NCBI GenBank assembly: GCA_049511335.1
Contig: JBEKYD010000132.1
Location: forward strand, 1-19,835
DNA from: JBEKYD01 sp049511335
Lineage (GTDB): Bacteria > Acidobacteriota > Terriglobia > Bryobacterales > Bryobacteraceae
Length of the DNA stretch: 19,835 nucleotides
Reading direction: 5' to 3'
Both the position numbers and the translations under genes were made by a program. The notes under the pieces are model-generated. The model was not told the origin of the DNA. It saw nothing but the letters and a program-made list of their open reading frames with translations, and made no database searches. Of the stretch, positions 14,118 to 19,835 are shown piece by piece (the stretch's first letter is position 1; every line of letters starts with the position of its first letter).

Positions 14118-14453
14118 CTAAACGTTCACGTCGAGCTCCGCCGGCTGCGCCCCGACCTGCGCCGCGCGCCGCAACACTTCCGCCAGCGTCCAGCGCTTCA
14201 GCTTGCTCAGGGGCCGGCTCTCCACGATCCGCACCACGTCCCCCAGCTTGGCCGCGCCCTGCTCGTCGTGGGCGTAGAACCTTTTGCGCTTTTTGATGAT
14301 GCGCTTGTACAGGGGATGCGGCACACGGCGGCTCACTTCCACCACGATGGTCTTGGCCATTTTGGTCGAAACCACCGAGCCGATCTTCTCGGTCGGCTTG
14401 TGCTTGGCCTCCGCCGCCGGCGTGGTCACGGTCCCGTTGTCTGTTTCCGCCAT
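14118..14453 (-). CDS. rpsQ: 30S ribosomal protein S17
   Basis: Primary 16S rRNA 5'-domain binder with an OB fold. The 111 residues contain the S17 core GSVVSTKMAKTIVVEVSRRVPHPLYKRIIKKRKRFYAHDE (25-64) and GDVVRIVESRPLSKLKRWTLAEVL (71-94). It is longer than E. coli S17 (84) because of an N-terminal lead of about 23 residues (MAETDNGTVTTPAAEAKHKP) and a short C-terminal tail. Its ATG shares one base with the rpmC stop (TAATG). Confidence 0.97.
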   Translation of the reverse strand: MAETDNGTVTTPAAEAKHKPTEKIGSVVSTKMAKTIVVEVSRRVPHPLYKRIIKKRKRFYAHDEQGAAKLGDVVRIVESRPLSKLKRWTLAEVLRRAAQVGAQPAELDVNV

Positions 14454-14656
14454 TACTTGGTCCCTCCCGCCAGTTCCCGCTCGCGCAGGACGGTAAGAAT
14501 GCGAGCCCGGTCCTTGCGCATGGCGCGCGCCTTCTTCAGCCCATCCATCTGCCCCATGGACATCTGAAACTGAAAACGAAATAACTGGTCGTTCATTTCC
14601 AGCAACTGGCGCCGTAACTCCTGATCGTCCAGATCGCGAACTTTTTGCGACTTCAT
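14453..14656 (-). CDS. rpmC: 50S ribosomal protein L29
   Basis: 67-residue helical hairpin protein near the tunnel exit, close to the SRP and trigger-factor docking site. It reads MKSQKVRDLDDQELRRQLLEMNDQLFRFQFQMSMGQMDG with the C-terminal RAMRKDRARILTVLRERELA. The ATG at 14656 gives the family N-terminus; the frame stays open into rplP (to 14764), but that part is a shadow. It is followed directly by rpsQ through a TAATG overlap. Confidence 0.97.
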   Translation of the reverse strand: MKSQKVRDLDDQELRRQLLEMNDQLFRFQFQMSMGQMDGLKKARAMRKDRARILTVLRERELAGGTK

Positions 14657-14684
14657 AATCGGCTTGCTCCGCGTTCTCTCTCGC

Positions 14685-15101
14685 TTACTCGGCCTGTTGC
14701 CGGGTGACGAACTTGGTCTTGATGGGCAGCTTGTGCGCCGCCAGGCGCATGGCCGTCGAGGCAATGGCGAAATCCACGCCTTCCATCTCGAACAGAATCT
14801 TGCCCGGACGAACCACCGCCACCCACTGCTCGGGCGCGCCCTTTCCTTTGCCCATACGAGTTTCCGCCGGCTTCTTGGTGATCGGCTTGTCCGGGAACAG
14901 GCGGATCCACACCTTGCCGCCGCGCTTGATCGAGCGCGTCATGGCCACGCGCGCGGCTTCGATCTGGCGGTCCGTAATCCAGGCGCACTCCATGGCCTTC
15001 AATCCGTACTCGCCGAAGCTGATCGAGGAGCCGCGCCACGCCTTGCCGGCCATCCGGCCGCGCTGCTGCTTCCGAAATTTCACCTTCTTTGGCATCATCA
15101 T
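14685..15101 (-). CDS. rplP: 50S ribosomal protein L16
   Basis: Large-subunit protein that contacts A-site tRNA. The 138 residues begin MMMPKKVKFRKQQRGRMAGKAWRG and contain the signature RIKRGGKVWIRLFPDKPITKKPAETRMGKGKG-like block (here from about residue 57, SIKRGGKVWIRLFPDKPITKK, then ETRMGKGKGAPEQWVAVVRPGKILFEMEG). Three ATG codons in a row start the gene; the first matches the usual MLMPKK start. It follows rpsC by 19 nt. Confidence 0.98.
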   Translation of the reverse strand: MMMPKKVKFRKQQRGRMAGKAWRGSSISFGEYGLKAMECAWITDRQIEAARVAMTRSIKRGGKVWIRLFPDKPITKKPAETRMGKGKGAPEQWVAVVRPGKILFEMEGVDFAIASTAMRLAAHKLPIKTKFVTRQQAE

Positions 15102-15120
15102 GGCTTTTGCCCTCGGTCCT

Positions 15121-16083
15121 TTACTGGTTCTCGCCCGGTGTTTCTTCCGGCGGCTTGGTTTCGGCGGCGCCCGGCTCGCTTGCGGCCGGCGCGTTGTCCT
15201 GGCGGACTTCCTGTTTCCAGGACGGCTGCTGCGGCGACATCAACGGCGGCAGGATCGGCGTTACCGGCCGGGCCGCCGGATGCGGCAGGTCCGTCGGCGG
15301 CGCTTGCATGGCCGGTCCGGCGGCCACGGGCGCCGGCGCCGCGGCAATCGGCGGGGCGGAGCGCTCGCGGTCTCGGCGGTCGCGCCCGCCGCGGTCCCTG
15401 CGGTCGCGCGGTTCGCGCCGCGGCTCGGGCTCCGGCAGCAGGCCGCGCCGCTTGGTCAGATCCAGAATTTCACCCTTGTACAGCCACGCCTTCACGCCAA
15501 TCACGCCGTAGGTCGTGTGCGCCTCGGCGAAACCGTAATCGATATCGGCGCGCAGCGTGTGCAGCGGAAGCTGCCCCTGCAGGTACCATTCGCTGCGCGC
15601 GATTTCGGCCCCGTTCAGCCGGCCCGAAACCCGCACCTTGATCCCTTTGCAGCCGAAGCGCAGCGCCGAATCCACGGCTTTGCGCATGGCGCGGCGGAAC
15701 GCCACCCGTTTTTCAAGCTGCAGGGCGATCGATTCCGACACCAGTTGCGCGTCCAGCTCCGGCTTGTGCACTTCCTGAATGTCGATGAAGACCTCGCGCT
15801 TGGTCTTCTTGGCCATGTCCTGTTTCAGCTTCTCGATCTCGGCGCCCTTGCGGCCGATGATGATGCCCGGCCGCGAAGTCCGGATGGTCACGCGCAGCTT
15901 GTTGCCCGGGCGGTCGACTTCGATCGAGCTCACTCCCGCCGCCTTCAGCCGCGTTCCCAGCGTTTCCTTCAGCTCCAAGTCTTCCCGCAGCAACTGCGCG
16001 TAGTTCTGTTTGGCGAACCAGCGCGAGCGCCACGGCTTGTTGAAGCCCAATCGAAAACCGTACGGATGAACTTTCTGTCCCAT
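15121..16083 (-). CDS. rpsC: 30S ribosomal protein S3 with a long Pro/Arg-rich C-terminal tail
   Basis: Protein of the mRNA entry channel with helicase-like function. Residues 1-213 are ordinary S3: MGQKVHPYGFRLGFNKPWRS at the start, the KH-2 domain with GIIIGRKGAEIEKLKQDM (73-90), and the C-terminal domain LRFGCKGIKVRVSGRLNGAEIARSEWYLQGQLPLHTLRADIDYGFAEA (141-188). From about residue 214 to 320 there is an extra tail: first Arg/Asp/Pro repeats (REPRDRRDRGGRDRRDRERS), then a Pro/Ala-rich, increasingly acidic stretch ending PPEETPGENQ. E. coli S3 has 233 residues, so this tail is about 90-100 residues longer than usual and is probably disordered. The ATG directly follows the rplV stop with no gap. 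Confidence 0.98.
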   Translation of the reverse strand: MGQKVHPYGFRLGFNKPWRSRWFAKQNYAQLLREDLELKETLGTRLKAAGVSSIEVDRPGNKLRVTIRTSRPGIIIGRKGAEIEKLKQDMAKKTKREVFIDIQEVHKPELDAQLVSESIALQLEKRVAFRRAMRKAVDSALRFGCKGIKVRVSGRLNGAEIARSEWYLQGQLPLHTLRADIDYGFAEAHTTYGVIGVKAWLYKGEILDLTKRRGLLPEPEPRREPRDRRDRGGRDRRDRERSAPPIAAAPAPVAAGPAMQAPPTDLPHPAARPVTPILPPLMSPQQPSWKQEVRQDNAPAASEPGAAETKPPEETPGENQ

Positions 16084-16428
16084 TTAGACTTCTTCCTTGT
16101 CCGCCACCCGAATGACGATATGCGCCATGCGGCGCTGGTAACGATAGGCCCGGCCCATGGGAGCGGGACGCACCCGCTTCATCCGCGGCCCTTCGTTCAC
16201 GTAGGCCTCGCTCACATACAACTCGTCCACATCCACGTCTTCGTTCCGGTTCTGCGCGTTGGCAATCGCCGACTTCAGCACCTTCTCCACCGTGGGCGCA
16301 ATCCGCTTGTTGGTGGCGCGCAAGGTATTCAGCGCCGCCCCGGCCTGCTGGCCGCGGATCAGGTCCACCACCAGGCGCGCCTTCTGCGCCGAGATTCTGA
16401 TGTATCGGGCTTCCGCTTTCGCTTCCAT
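16084..16428 (-). CDS. rplV: 50S ribosomal protein L22
   Basis: Protein whose beta-hairpin lines the nascent-peptide tunnel. The 114 residues begin MEAKAEARYIRISAQKARLVVDLIRG and carry the tunnel-loop region YVNEGPRMKRVRPAPMGRAYRYQRRMAHIVIRV (75-107). The ATG at 16428 has AGGA at a suitable distance; the frame open upstream to 16659 is a shadow of rpsS. Confidence 0.98.
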   Translation of the reverse strand: MEAKAEARYIRISAQKARLVVDLIRGQQAGAALNTLRATNKRIAPTVEKVLKSAIANAQNRNEDVDVDELYVSEAYVNEGPRMKRVRPAPMGRAYRYQRRMAHIVIRVADKEEV

Positions 16429-16466
16429 AACAAATCCTCGCCAAATCCTCTTCCGCCGGCCGCGCC

Positions 16467-16757
16467 TCAGGCCGGCTTGGCGGTCTTCTCCGTGGCCGCC
16501 TTCACCGAGTGGCCCTTGAACGTGCGCGTCGGCGAAAACTCGCCCAGCTTGTGACCGACCATGTTCTCGGTGATATACACCGGGATGAATTTCTTCCCGT
16601 TGTGCACGGCGATGGTGTGTCCCACAAATTCGGGCAGGATGGTGGACCGCCGCGACCACGTCCGCACCACTTTCTTCTCGTTGGCCGCCGTCAGCACCGC
16701 CACCTTGGTCTCCAGGTGGGTGTCGGTAAACGGTCCCTTTTTAACGGATCTCCCCAT
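16467..16757 (-). CDS. rpsS: 30S ribosomal protein S19
   Basis: 30S head protein that pairs with S13 and forms bridges to the 50S. The 96 residues begin MGRSVKKGPFTDTHLETKV and contain TWSRRSTILPEFVGHTIAVHNGKKFIPVYITENMVGHKLGEFSPTRTFKGH (33-83), the S19 signature. GAGAGG lies just before the ATG. The gap to rplV is 38 nt with no gene in it. Confidence 0.98.
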   Translation of the reverse strand: MGRSVKKGPFTDTHLETKVAVLTAANEKKVVRTWSRRSTILPEFVGHTIAVHNGKKFIPVYITENMVGHKLGEFSPTRTFKGHSVKAATEKTAKPA

Positions 16758-16773
16758 TGGTTGCCTCTCGCGC

Positions 16774-17604
16774 CTACCTCTTCTTAGTTTTCCGCTGCAC
16801 GATCCACTGGTCCGTCCGCTTGTTGTTGCGGGTCTTGAAACCGCGCGTGGGCTGGCCCCAGGGCGTGACCGGGTGCCGGCCGCCCGAGGTTTTGCCCTCG
16901 CCGCCGCCGTGCGGGTGGTCCACCGGGTTCATGGTGACGCCGCGGTTGTGCGGACTCTTGCCCAGCCAGCGCGTGCGCCCGGCCTTCCCCAGCGATACGT
17001 TCTCGTGATCGGTGTTGCCCACCTGACCCACCGTGGCCATGCACTCCAGTTGCACCTTGCGGGTCTCGCCCGAAGGCAGCTTGAGCAGCGCAATGCCGCC
17101 CTCTTTCGATACCAGTTGCGCCTGCGAGCCGGCCGACCGCGCCATCTGCCCGCCCTTGCCCGGCCGCAGCTCGATGTTGTGAACCACCGTGCCGGCCGGC
17201 ATGTTCTTCAGCGGCAGCGCGTTCCCCAGCAGAATATCGGCGGTCTCGCCGGACATCACTTTCATCCCTACCTTCAGGCCGTCCGGGTGCAGGATGTAGC
17301 GCTTCTCGCCATCGGCGTAGTTCAGCAGCGCGATCCGCGCCGAGCGGTTGGGATCGTACTCGATGGCCGCCACCAGGGCCGGAATTCCGACTTTGTCGCG
17401 CTTGAAATCGATCGCCCGGTAGGCTTGCTTATGCCCGCCGCCGATGAACCGCGAAGTCACCCGGCCGGTCGAATTACGCCCGCCGGTCCGCTGCTTGCGG
17501 GTCACCAGCGCCTTCTCGGGACGTTGCTTGGTAATCTCCTCGCGCGACACCACGGTATGGAATCGCCGCGTCGAAGTGGTCGGTCGGAAAGTCTTGATCG
17601 GCAT
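16774..17604 (-). CDS. rplB: 50S ribosomal protein L2
   Basis: Core 50S protein needed for subunit association and the peptidyl-transferase centre. The 276 residues carry the OB-fold and SH3-like domains and the C-terminal signature NPVDHPHGGGEGKTSGGRHPVTPWG (226-250), including the conserved His in DHPHGGGEG. The start MPIKTFRPTTSTRRF is standard. Its ATG begins 2 nt after the rplW stop. Confidence 0.99.
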   Translation of the reverse strand: MPIKTFRPTTSTRRFHTVVSREEITKQRPEKALVTRKQRTGGRNSTGRVTSRFIGGGHKQAYRAIDFKRDKVGIPALVAAIEYDPNRSARIALLNYADGEKRYILHPDGLKVGMKVMSGETADILLGNALPLKNMPAGTVVHNIELRPGKGGQMARSAGSQAQLVSKEGGIALLKLPSGETRKVQLECMATVGQVGNTDHENVSLGKAGRTRWLGKSPHNRGVTMNPVDHPHGGGEGKTSGGRHPVTPWGQPTRGFKTRNNKRTDQWIVQRKTKKR

Positions 17605-17606
17605 GG

Positions 17607-17894
17607 CTAGATCTCCGCGAACTCGGGGACCTTCTCCCCTTTCTTCAACTTCACGTAAGCCTTCTTCCAGTCCGAGCGATAGCCGGCGAAGCGCCCGCGG
17701 CGCCGCAGCTTGCCCTCGAAATTGGAGGTCCGCACTTCGGCCACTTTCACCTTGAAGAGCTTCTCCACCGCCTGCTTCACCTGGGTCTTGTTGGCCTCCG
17801 GCGCCACTTCAAAACACAGCGTGCGTTCCTCGTCCTTCTTGGCCACGCCTTTTTCGGTCACGAGCGGCTTGCGCAGGATTTGATAAATCGTCAT
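17607..17894 (-). CDS. rplW: 50S ribosomal protein L23
   Basis: Tunnel-exit protein that docks trigger factor and SRP. The 95 residues begin MTIYQILRKPLVTEKGVAKKD and contain the family core FEVAPEANKTQVKQAVEKLFKVKVAEVRTSNFEGK (28-62), followed by the rRNA-binding KLRRRGRFAGYRSDWKKAYVKL. It overlaps the end of rplD by 4 nt (ATGA). Confidence 0.98.
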   Translation of the reverse strand: MTIYQILRKPLVTEKGVAKKDEERTLCFEVAPEANKTQVKQAVEKLFKVKVAEVRTSNFEGKLRRRGRFAGYRSDWKKAYVKLKKGEKVPEFAEI

Positions 17895-18517
17895 TTCGCC
17901 AGCGCCTCCGAGAATTTCCGGGCCGCCGCCTGGCTCATCAGCACGCTCCGGTGCCCGAGCAGGTGGTACACGCTGACGTCCTTGGTCGCCAGCAGTGTCA
18001 CGCCCTGAAGATTTCTGATTCCGAGCGCGAAGTTGCGGTCGCCGGAATTATCCACCACCAGCACCGTGCGCCCGGCTTCGAGTTTGGCCAGGGTGTTCAT
18101 GGCGGTCTTGGTCTTGGGTTCGCTCAGGCCGAACGCCGCAATCACTTTCAGCTCGCCGTCCCGCACCTTCGCCGAGAGCGCCGAGCGCAACGCGCCCAGC
18201 ACCATCTTGCGCGGCAGCTTGTAACTGTAATCGCGCGGCACCGGGCCGTGCGCCGTCCCGCCGTGGCGCCAGATCGGCGACCGCACCGAACCCATGCGCG
18301 CCCGGCCGGTGCCCTTCTGCTTCCACAGTTTCTTTCCCGACCCGGCCACTTCCCGGCGCACCTTGGTTTTGTGCGTGCCCGCCCGCTGGCCGGCCTGATA
18401 CTGCCGCACCGCCTCGTAAATCAGCGCCTCGTTGACTTCCGCCCCGAACACCTCGTCGGCCAGCTCGATCTCGCCGACTTTCTCGTTATTCAAATCGACT
18501 ACATCCACGGTCGGCAT
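17891..18517 (-). CDS. rplD: 50S ribosomal protein L4
   Basis: Tunnel-wall protein and, in E. coli, the autorepressor of the S10 operon. The 208 residues contain the extended loop GKKLWKQKGTGRARMGSVRSPIWRHGGTAHGPVPRDYSYKLPRKM (61-105), the strongest L4 signature. The C-terminal globular part (TVLVVDNSGDRNFALGIRNLQGVTLL) is also normal. GAGG lies about 7 nt before the ATG, 3 nt past the rplC stop. Confidence 0.98.
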   Translation of the reverse strand: MPTVDVVDLNNEKVGEIELADEVFGAEVNEALIYEAVRQYQAGQRAGTHKTKVRREVAGSGKKLWKQKGTGRARMGSVRSPIWRHGGTAHGPVPRDYSYKLPRKMVLGALRSALSAKVRDGELKVIAAFGLSEPKTKTAMNTLAKLEAGRTVLVVDNSGDRNFALGIRNLQGVTLLATKDVSVYHLLGHRSVLMSQAAARKFSEALAK

Positions 18518-18520
18518 GGT

Positions 18521-19156
18521 TTACCTCTTGGCCCTCCGTACGACGACGTAACCGCCGTTCGGCCCGGGCACCGCACCCTTCACCGCCAGCACATTGTCCT
18601 CGGTATCCACATCCACCACTTCCAGGTTCCGCACGGTCACTTGCGAGTGGCCCATGTGCCCGGCCATGCGCATGCCCGGAAGCACGCGCGAGGGAAAACT
18701 GGAAGCGCCGATCGAACCGGGCGCGCGGTGGAACATCGATCCATGCGTGGCGGCGCCGCCGCGGAAGTGGTGGCGCTTCACCAGGCCCGCAAATCCGCGC
18801 CCCTTGCTGATGCCGATCACGTCCACTTTATCGTTGGGCTTGAACTGGTCCACCAGCACTCTATCGCCCGGCTTGGCGTCGCCGCCGCCGGCGCCCTCCA
18901 GCGGGAATTCCCGCAGGAACTTGGCGCCTTCGACTCCCGCCTTCTTCAGGTGACCGGTAGACGGCTTGTTGATCCGCTGCGGCTTCACGTATTCCAGCAA
19001 CCCGAGCTGCACCGCTTCGTAACCGTCGGTCGAGGGCGTCTTGCGCTGCACCACCATGCACGGTCCGGCCTTGAGCAGAGTCACCGGAACCACCTGCCCG
19101 TCGGGCCGGAACATCTGCGTCATTCCAATCTTTTTGCCAAGAATTCCTGGGCTCAT
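18521..19156 (-). CDS. rplC: 50S ribosomal protein L3
   Basis: Early-assembly 50S protein that reaches the peptidyl-transferase centre. The 211 residues begin MSPGILGKKIGMTQMFRPDG and contain KGRGFAGLVKRHHFRGGAATHGSMFHRAPGSIGASSFPSRVLPGMRMAGHMG (about 119-170). The site that is a methylated Gln in E. coli L3 (motif GSIGQNQ) reads GSIGASS here. The spacer before the gene is taken up by a heptamer inverted repeat that runs to within 2 nt of the ATG, so only a weak GAGAG inside the repeat can act as the Shine-Dalgarno. Confidence 0.98.
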   Translation of the reverse strand: MSPGILGKKIGMTQMFRPDGQVVPVTLLKAGPCMVVQRKTPSTDGYEAVQLGLLEYVKPQRINKPSTGHLKKAGVEGAKFLREFPLEGAGGGDAKPGDRVLVDQFKPNDKVDVIGISKGRGFAGLVKRHHFRGGAATHGSMFHRAPGSIGASSFPSRVLPGMRMAGHMGHSQVTVRNLEVVDVDTEDNVLAVKGAVPGPNGGYVVVRRAKR

Positions 19157-19158
19157 AA

Positions 19159-19254
19159 TCAGCTCTCAGCTTTCAGTTCTCAGTTTTCAGTTATCAGTTT
19201 TCAGTCTCTTCCGTCACCGGTGCTAGCTGACGACTGAGAACTGACAACTGTCAA
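19159..19254. repeat. Heptamer inverted repeat, copy 3 (rpsJ-rplC spacer)
   Basis: Seven tandem TCAGNNN heptamers (19159-19207: TCAGCTC, TCAGCTT, TCAGTTC, TCAGTTT, TCAGTTA, TCAGTTT, TCAGTCT) are followed by a 19-nt spacer and four opposed heptamers (19227-19254: CTGACGA, CTGAGAA, CTGACAA, CTGTCAA). The last base of the right array abuts the rpsJ stop codon (19255-19257). The left array begins 2 nt from the rplC ATG. The element therefore fills the whole 98-nt intergenic gap. Confidence 0.88.
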
Positions 19255-19578
19255 CTACTTTCCAAACGCTTTAATCTCCACATCCACGCCGGCCGGCAGA
19301 TCCAGCTTCATCAGCGCGTCCACGGTCTGCTGGGTCGGCTCGAGAATGTCCAGCAAACGCTTGTGGGTTCGGATCTCAAACTGCTCCCGCGACTTTTTAT
19401 CCACGTGCGGCGACCGCAACACCGTGGTGATGCTGCGCGCCGTCGGCAGCGGAATCGGTCCGGCCACGGTGGCGCCGGTCCGCTTGGCGGTATCCACGAT
19501 TTCCGTCGTCGACTGGTCTAGCACCCGATGATCGTGCGCCTTCAAACGGATGCGAATTCTCTCTCGTAAGGCTGCCAT
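19255..19578 (-). CDS. rpsJ: 30S ribosomal protein S10
   Basis: 30S head protein; in many bacteria it also acts in transcription antitermination as NusE. The 107 residues contain RIRIRLKAHDHRVLDQSTTEIVDTAKRTGATVAGPIPLPT (7-46), the loop RSPHVDKKSREQFEIRTHKRLLDI (55-78) and the end LPAGVDVEIKAFGK, all standard. It follows the tuf stop by 11 nt with only a weak AAAGA Shine-Dalgarno, so translation may depend on readthrough coupling from tuf. Confidence 0.98.
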   Translation of the reverse strand: MAALRERIRIRLKAHDHRVLDQSTTEIVDTAKRTGATVAGPIPLPTARSITTVLRSPHVDKKSREQFEIRTHKRLLDILEPTQQTVDALMKLDLPAGVDVEIKAFGK

Positions 19579-19589
19579 GTCTTTATCGA

Positions 19590-19835
19590 TTACTTCACAA
19601 TTTCGCTCACGGTGCCGGCGCCTACCGTGCGGCCGCCTTCGCGGATCGCAAAGCGCAAGCCCTTGTCCATGGCGATGGGCGTGATCAGCTCCACCGTCAA
19701 CTGCACGTTGTCGCCCGGCATCACCATCTCCGTGCCCTCCGGCAACTGCGCCACCCCCGTCACGTCCGTGGTGCGGAAATAGAACTGCGGCCGGTACCCC
19801 TTGAAGAACGGCGTGTGCCGCCCTCCCTCTTCCTT
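19590..19835 (-). CDS. tuf: Elongation factor Tu, C-terminal 81 residues (continues beyond the window)
   Basis: EF-Tu brings aminoacyl-tRNA to the ribosome. Only the 3' end is inside the window: KEEGGRHTPFFKGYRPQFYF, RTTDVTGVAQLPEGTEMVMPGDNV, then IAMDKGLRFAIREGGRTVGAGTVSEIVK and a TAA stop. This is the conserved domain 3 end of EF-Tu. The upstream part, and any fusA/rpsG/rpsL genes, would lie past the right edge. Placement immediately before rpsJ means the S10 genes are probably read from a str-operon promoter outside the window. Confidence 0.97.
   Translation of the reverse strand, partial: KEEGGRHTPFFKGYRPQFYFRTTDVTGVAQLPEGTEMVMPGDNVQLTVELITPIAMDKGLRFAIREGGRTVGAGTVSEIVK

Noticed and set aside
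19159..19207. Tandem heptamers considered as a CRISPR array
   Set aside because: Units are 7 bp with no unique spacers between them, and there are no cas genes; this is a simple tandem repeat.
17951..19237. Long plus-strand open frame (428 codons) opposite rplD and rplC
   Set aside because: Antisense shadow of two certain ribosomal genes; it ends inside the heptamer repeat and has no recognisable domain.

Overview
The window holds one long, co-directional ribosomal-protein operon on the minus strand (positions 19835 down to 3467). To its left (positions 1-3323) is a short accessory or housekeeping stretch. High GC content, a mostly canonical S10-spc-alpha gene order, zinc-binding (C+) forms of S4, S14, L24 and L36, and the style of the intergenic repeats suggest a high-GC environmental bacterium. 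I lean towards Acidobacteriota (Solibacter/Bryobacter-like), but this is inference: there is no rRNA gene here to confirm it.

Left part. At 1-317 (minus) is the start of a membrane-anchored, Pro/Ala-rich protein that runs off the window. Divergent from it are dusB (tRNA dihydrouridine synthase) and rnhA (RNase HI), which overlap by 4 nt (GTGA). A DinB-superfamily gene converges on rnhA. Divergent from that gene is a two-gene toxin-antitoxin module of the DUF1778-GNAT (TacA-TacT) type, with a TTGACA promoter overlapped by a 7-bp-arm palindrome. Stem-loops and a bidirectional-looking terminator separate the toxin gene from the 3' end of the ribosomal operon.

Main operon, in transcription order: tuf (3' end only) - rpsJ - rplC - rplD - rplW - rplB - rpsS - rplV - rpsC - rplP - rpmC - rpsQ - rplN - rplX - rplE - rpsN - rpsH - rplF - rplR - rpsE - rpmD - rplO - secY - adk - map - infA - rpmJ - rpsM - rpsK - rpsD - rpoA - rplQ - terminator. 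Spacing is tight, with many 1-4 nt stop/start overlaps. The genes supply ribosomal proteins, the RNA polymerase alpha subunit, the SecY translocon, adenylate kinase, methionine aminopeptidase and initiation factor 1.

The most unusual signal is not a gene. Three of the few wide spacers in the operon (rpsJ-rplC, rpsK-rpsD, rpsD-rpoA) each carry an element built of TCAGNNN heptamers facing an array of complementary CTGANNN heptamers, so the transcript can fold into a long stem. All three share the 7-bp period, the TCAG core and the inverted layout, but the other three bases of the unit differ between copies. Other oddities are a divergent, N-terminally short IF-1, an S3 with a Pro/Arg-rich tail of about 107 residues, an S14 with an N-terminal extension, and a TTG start for rpsD.
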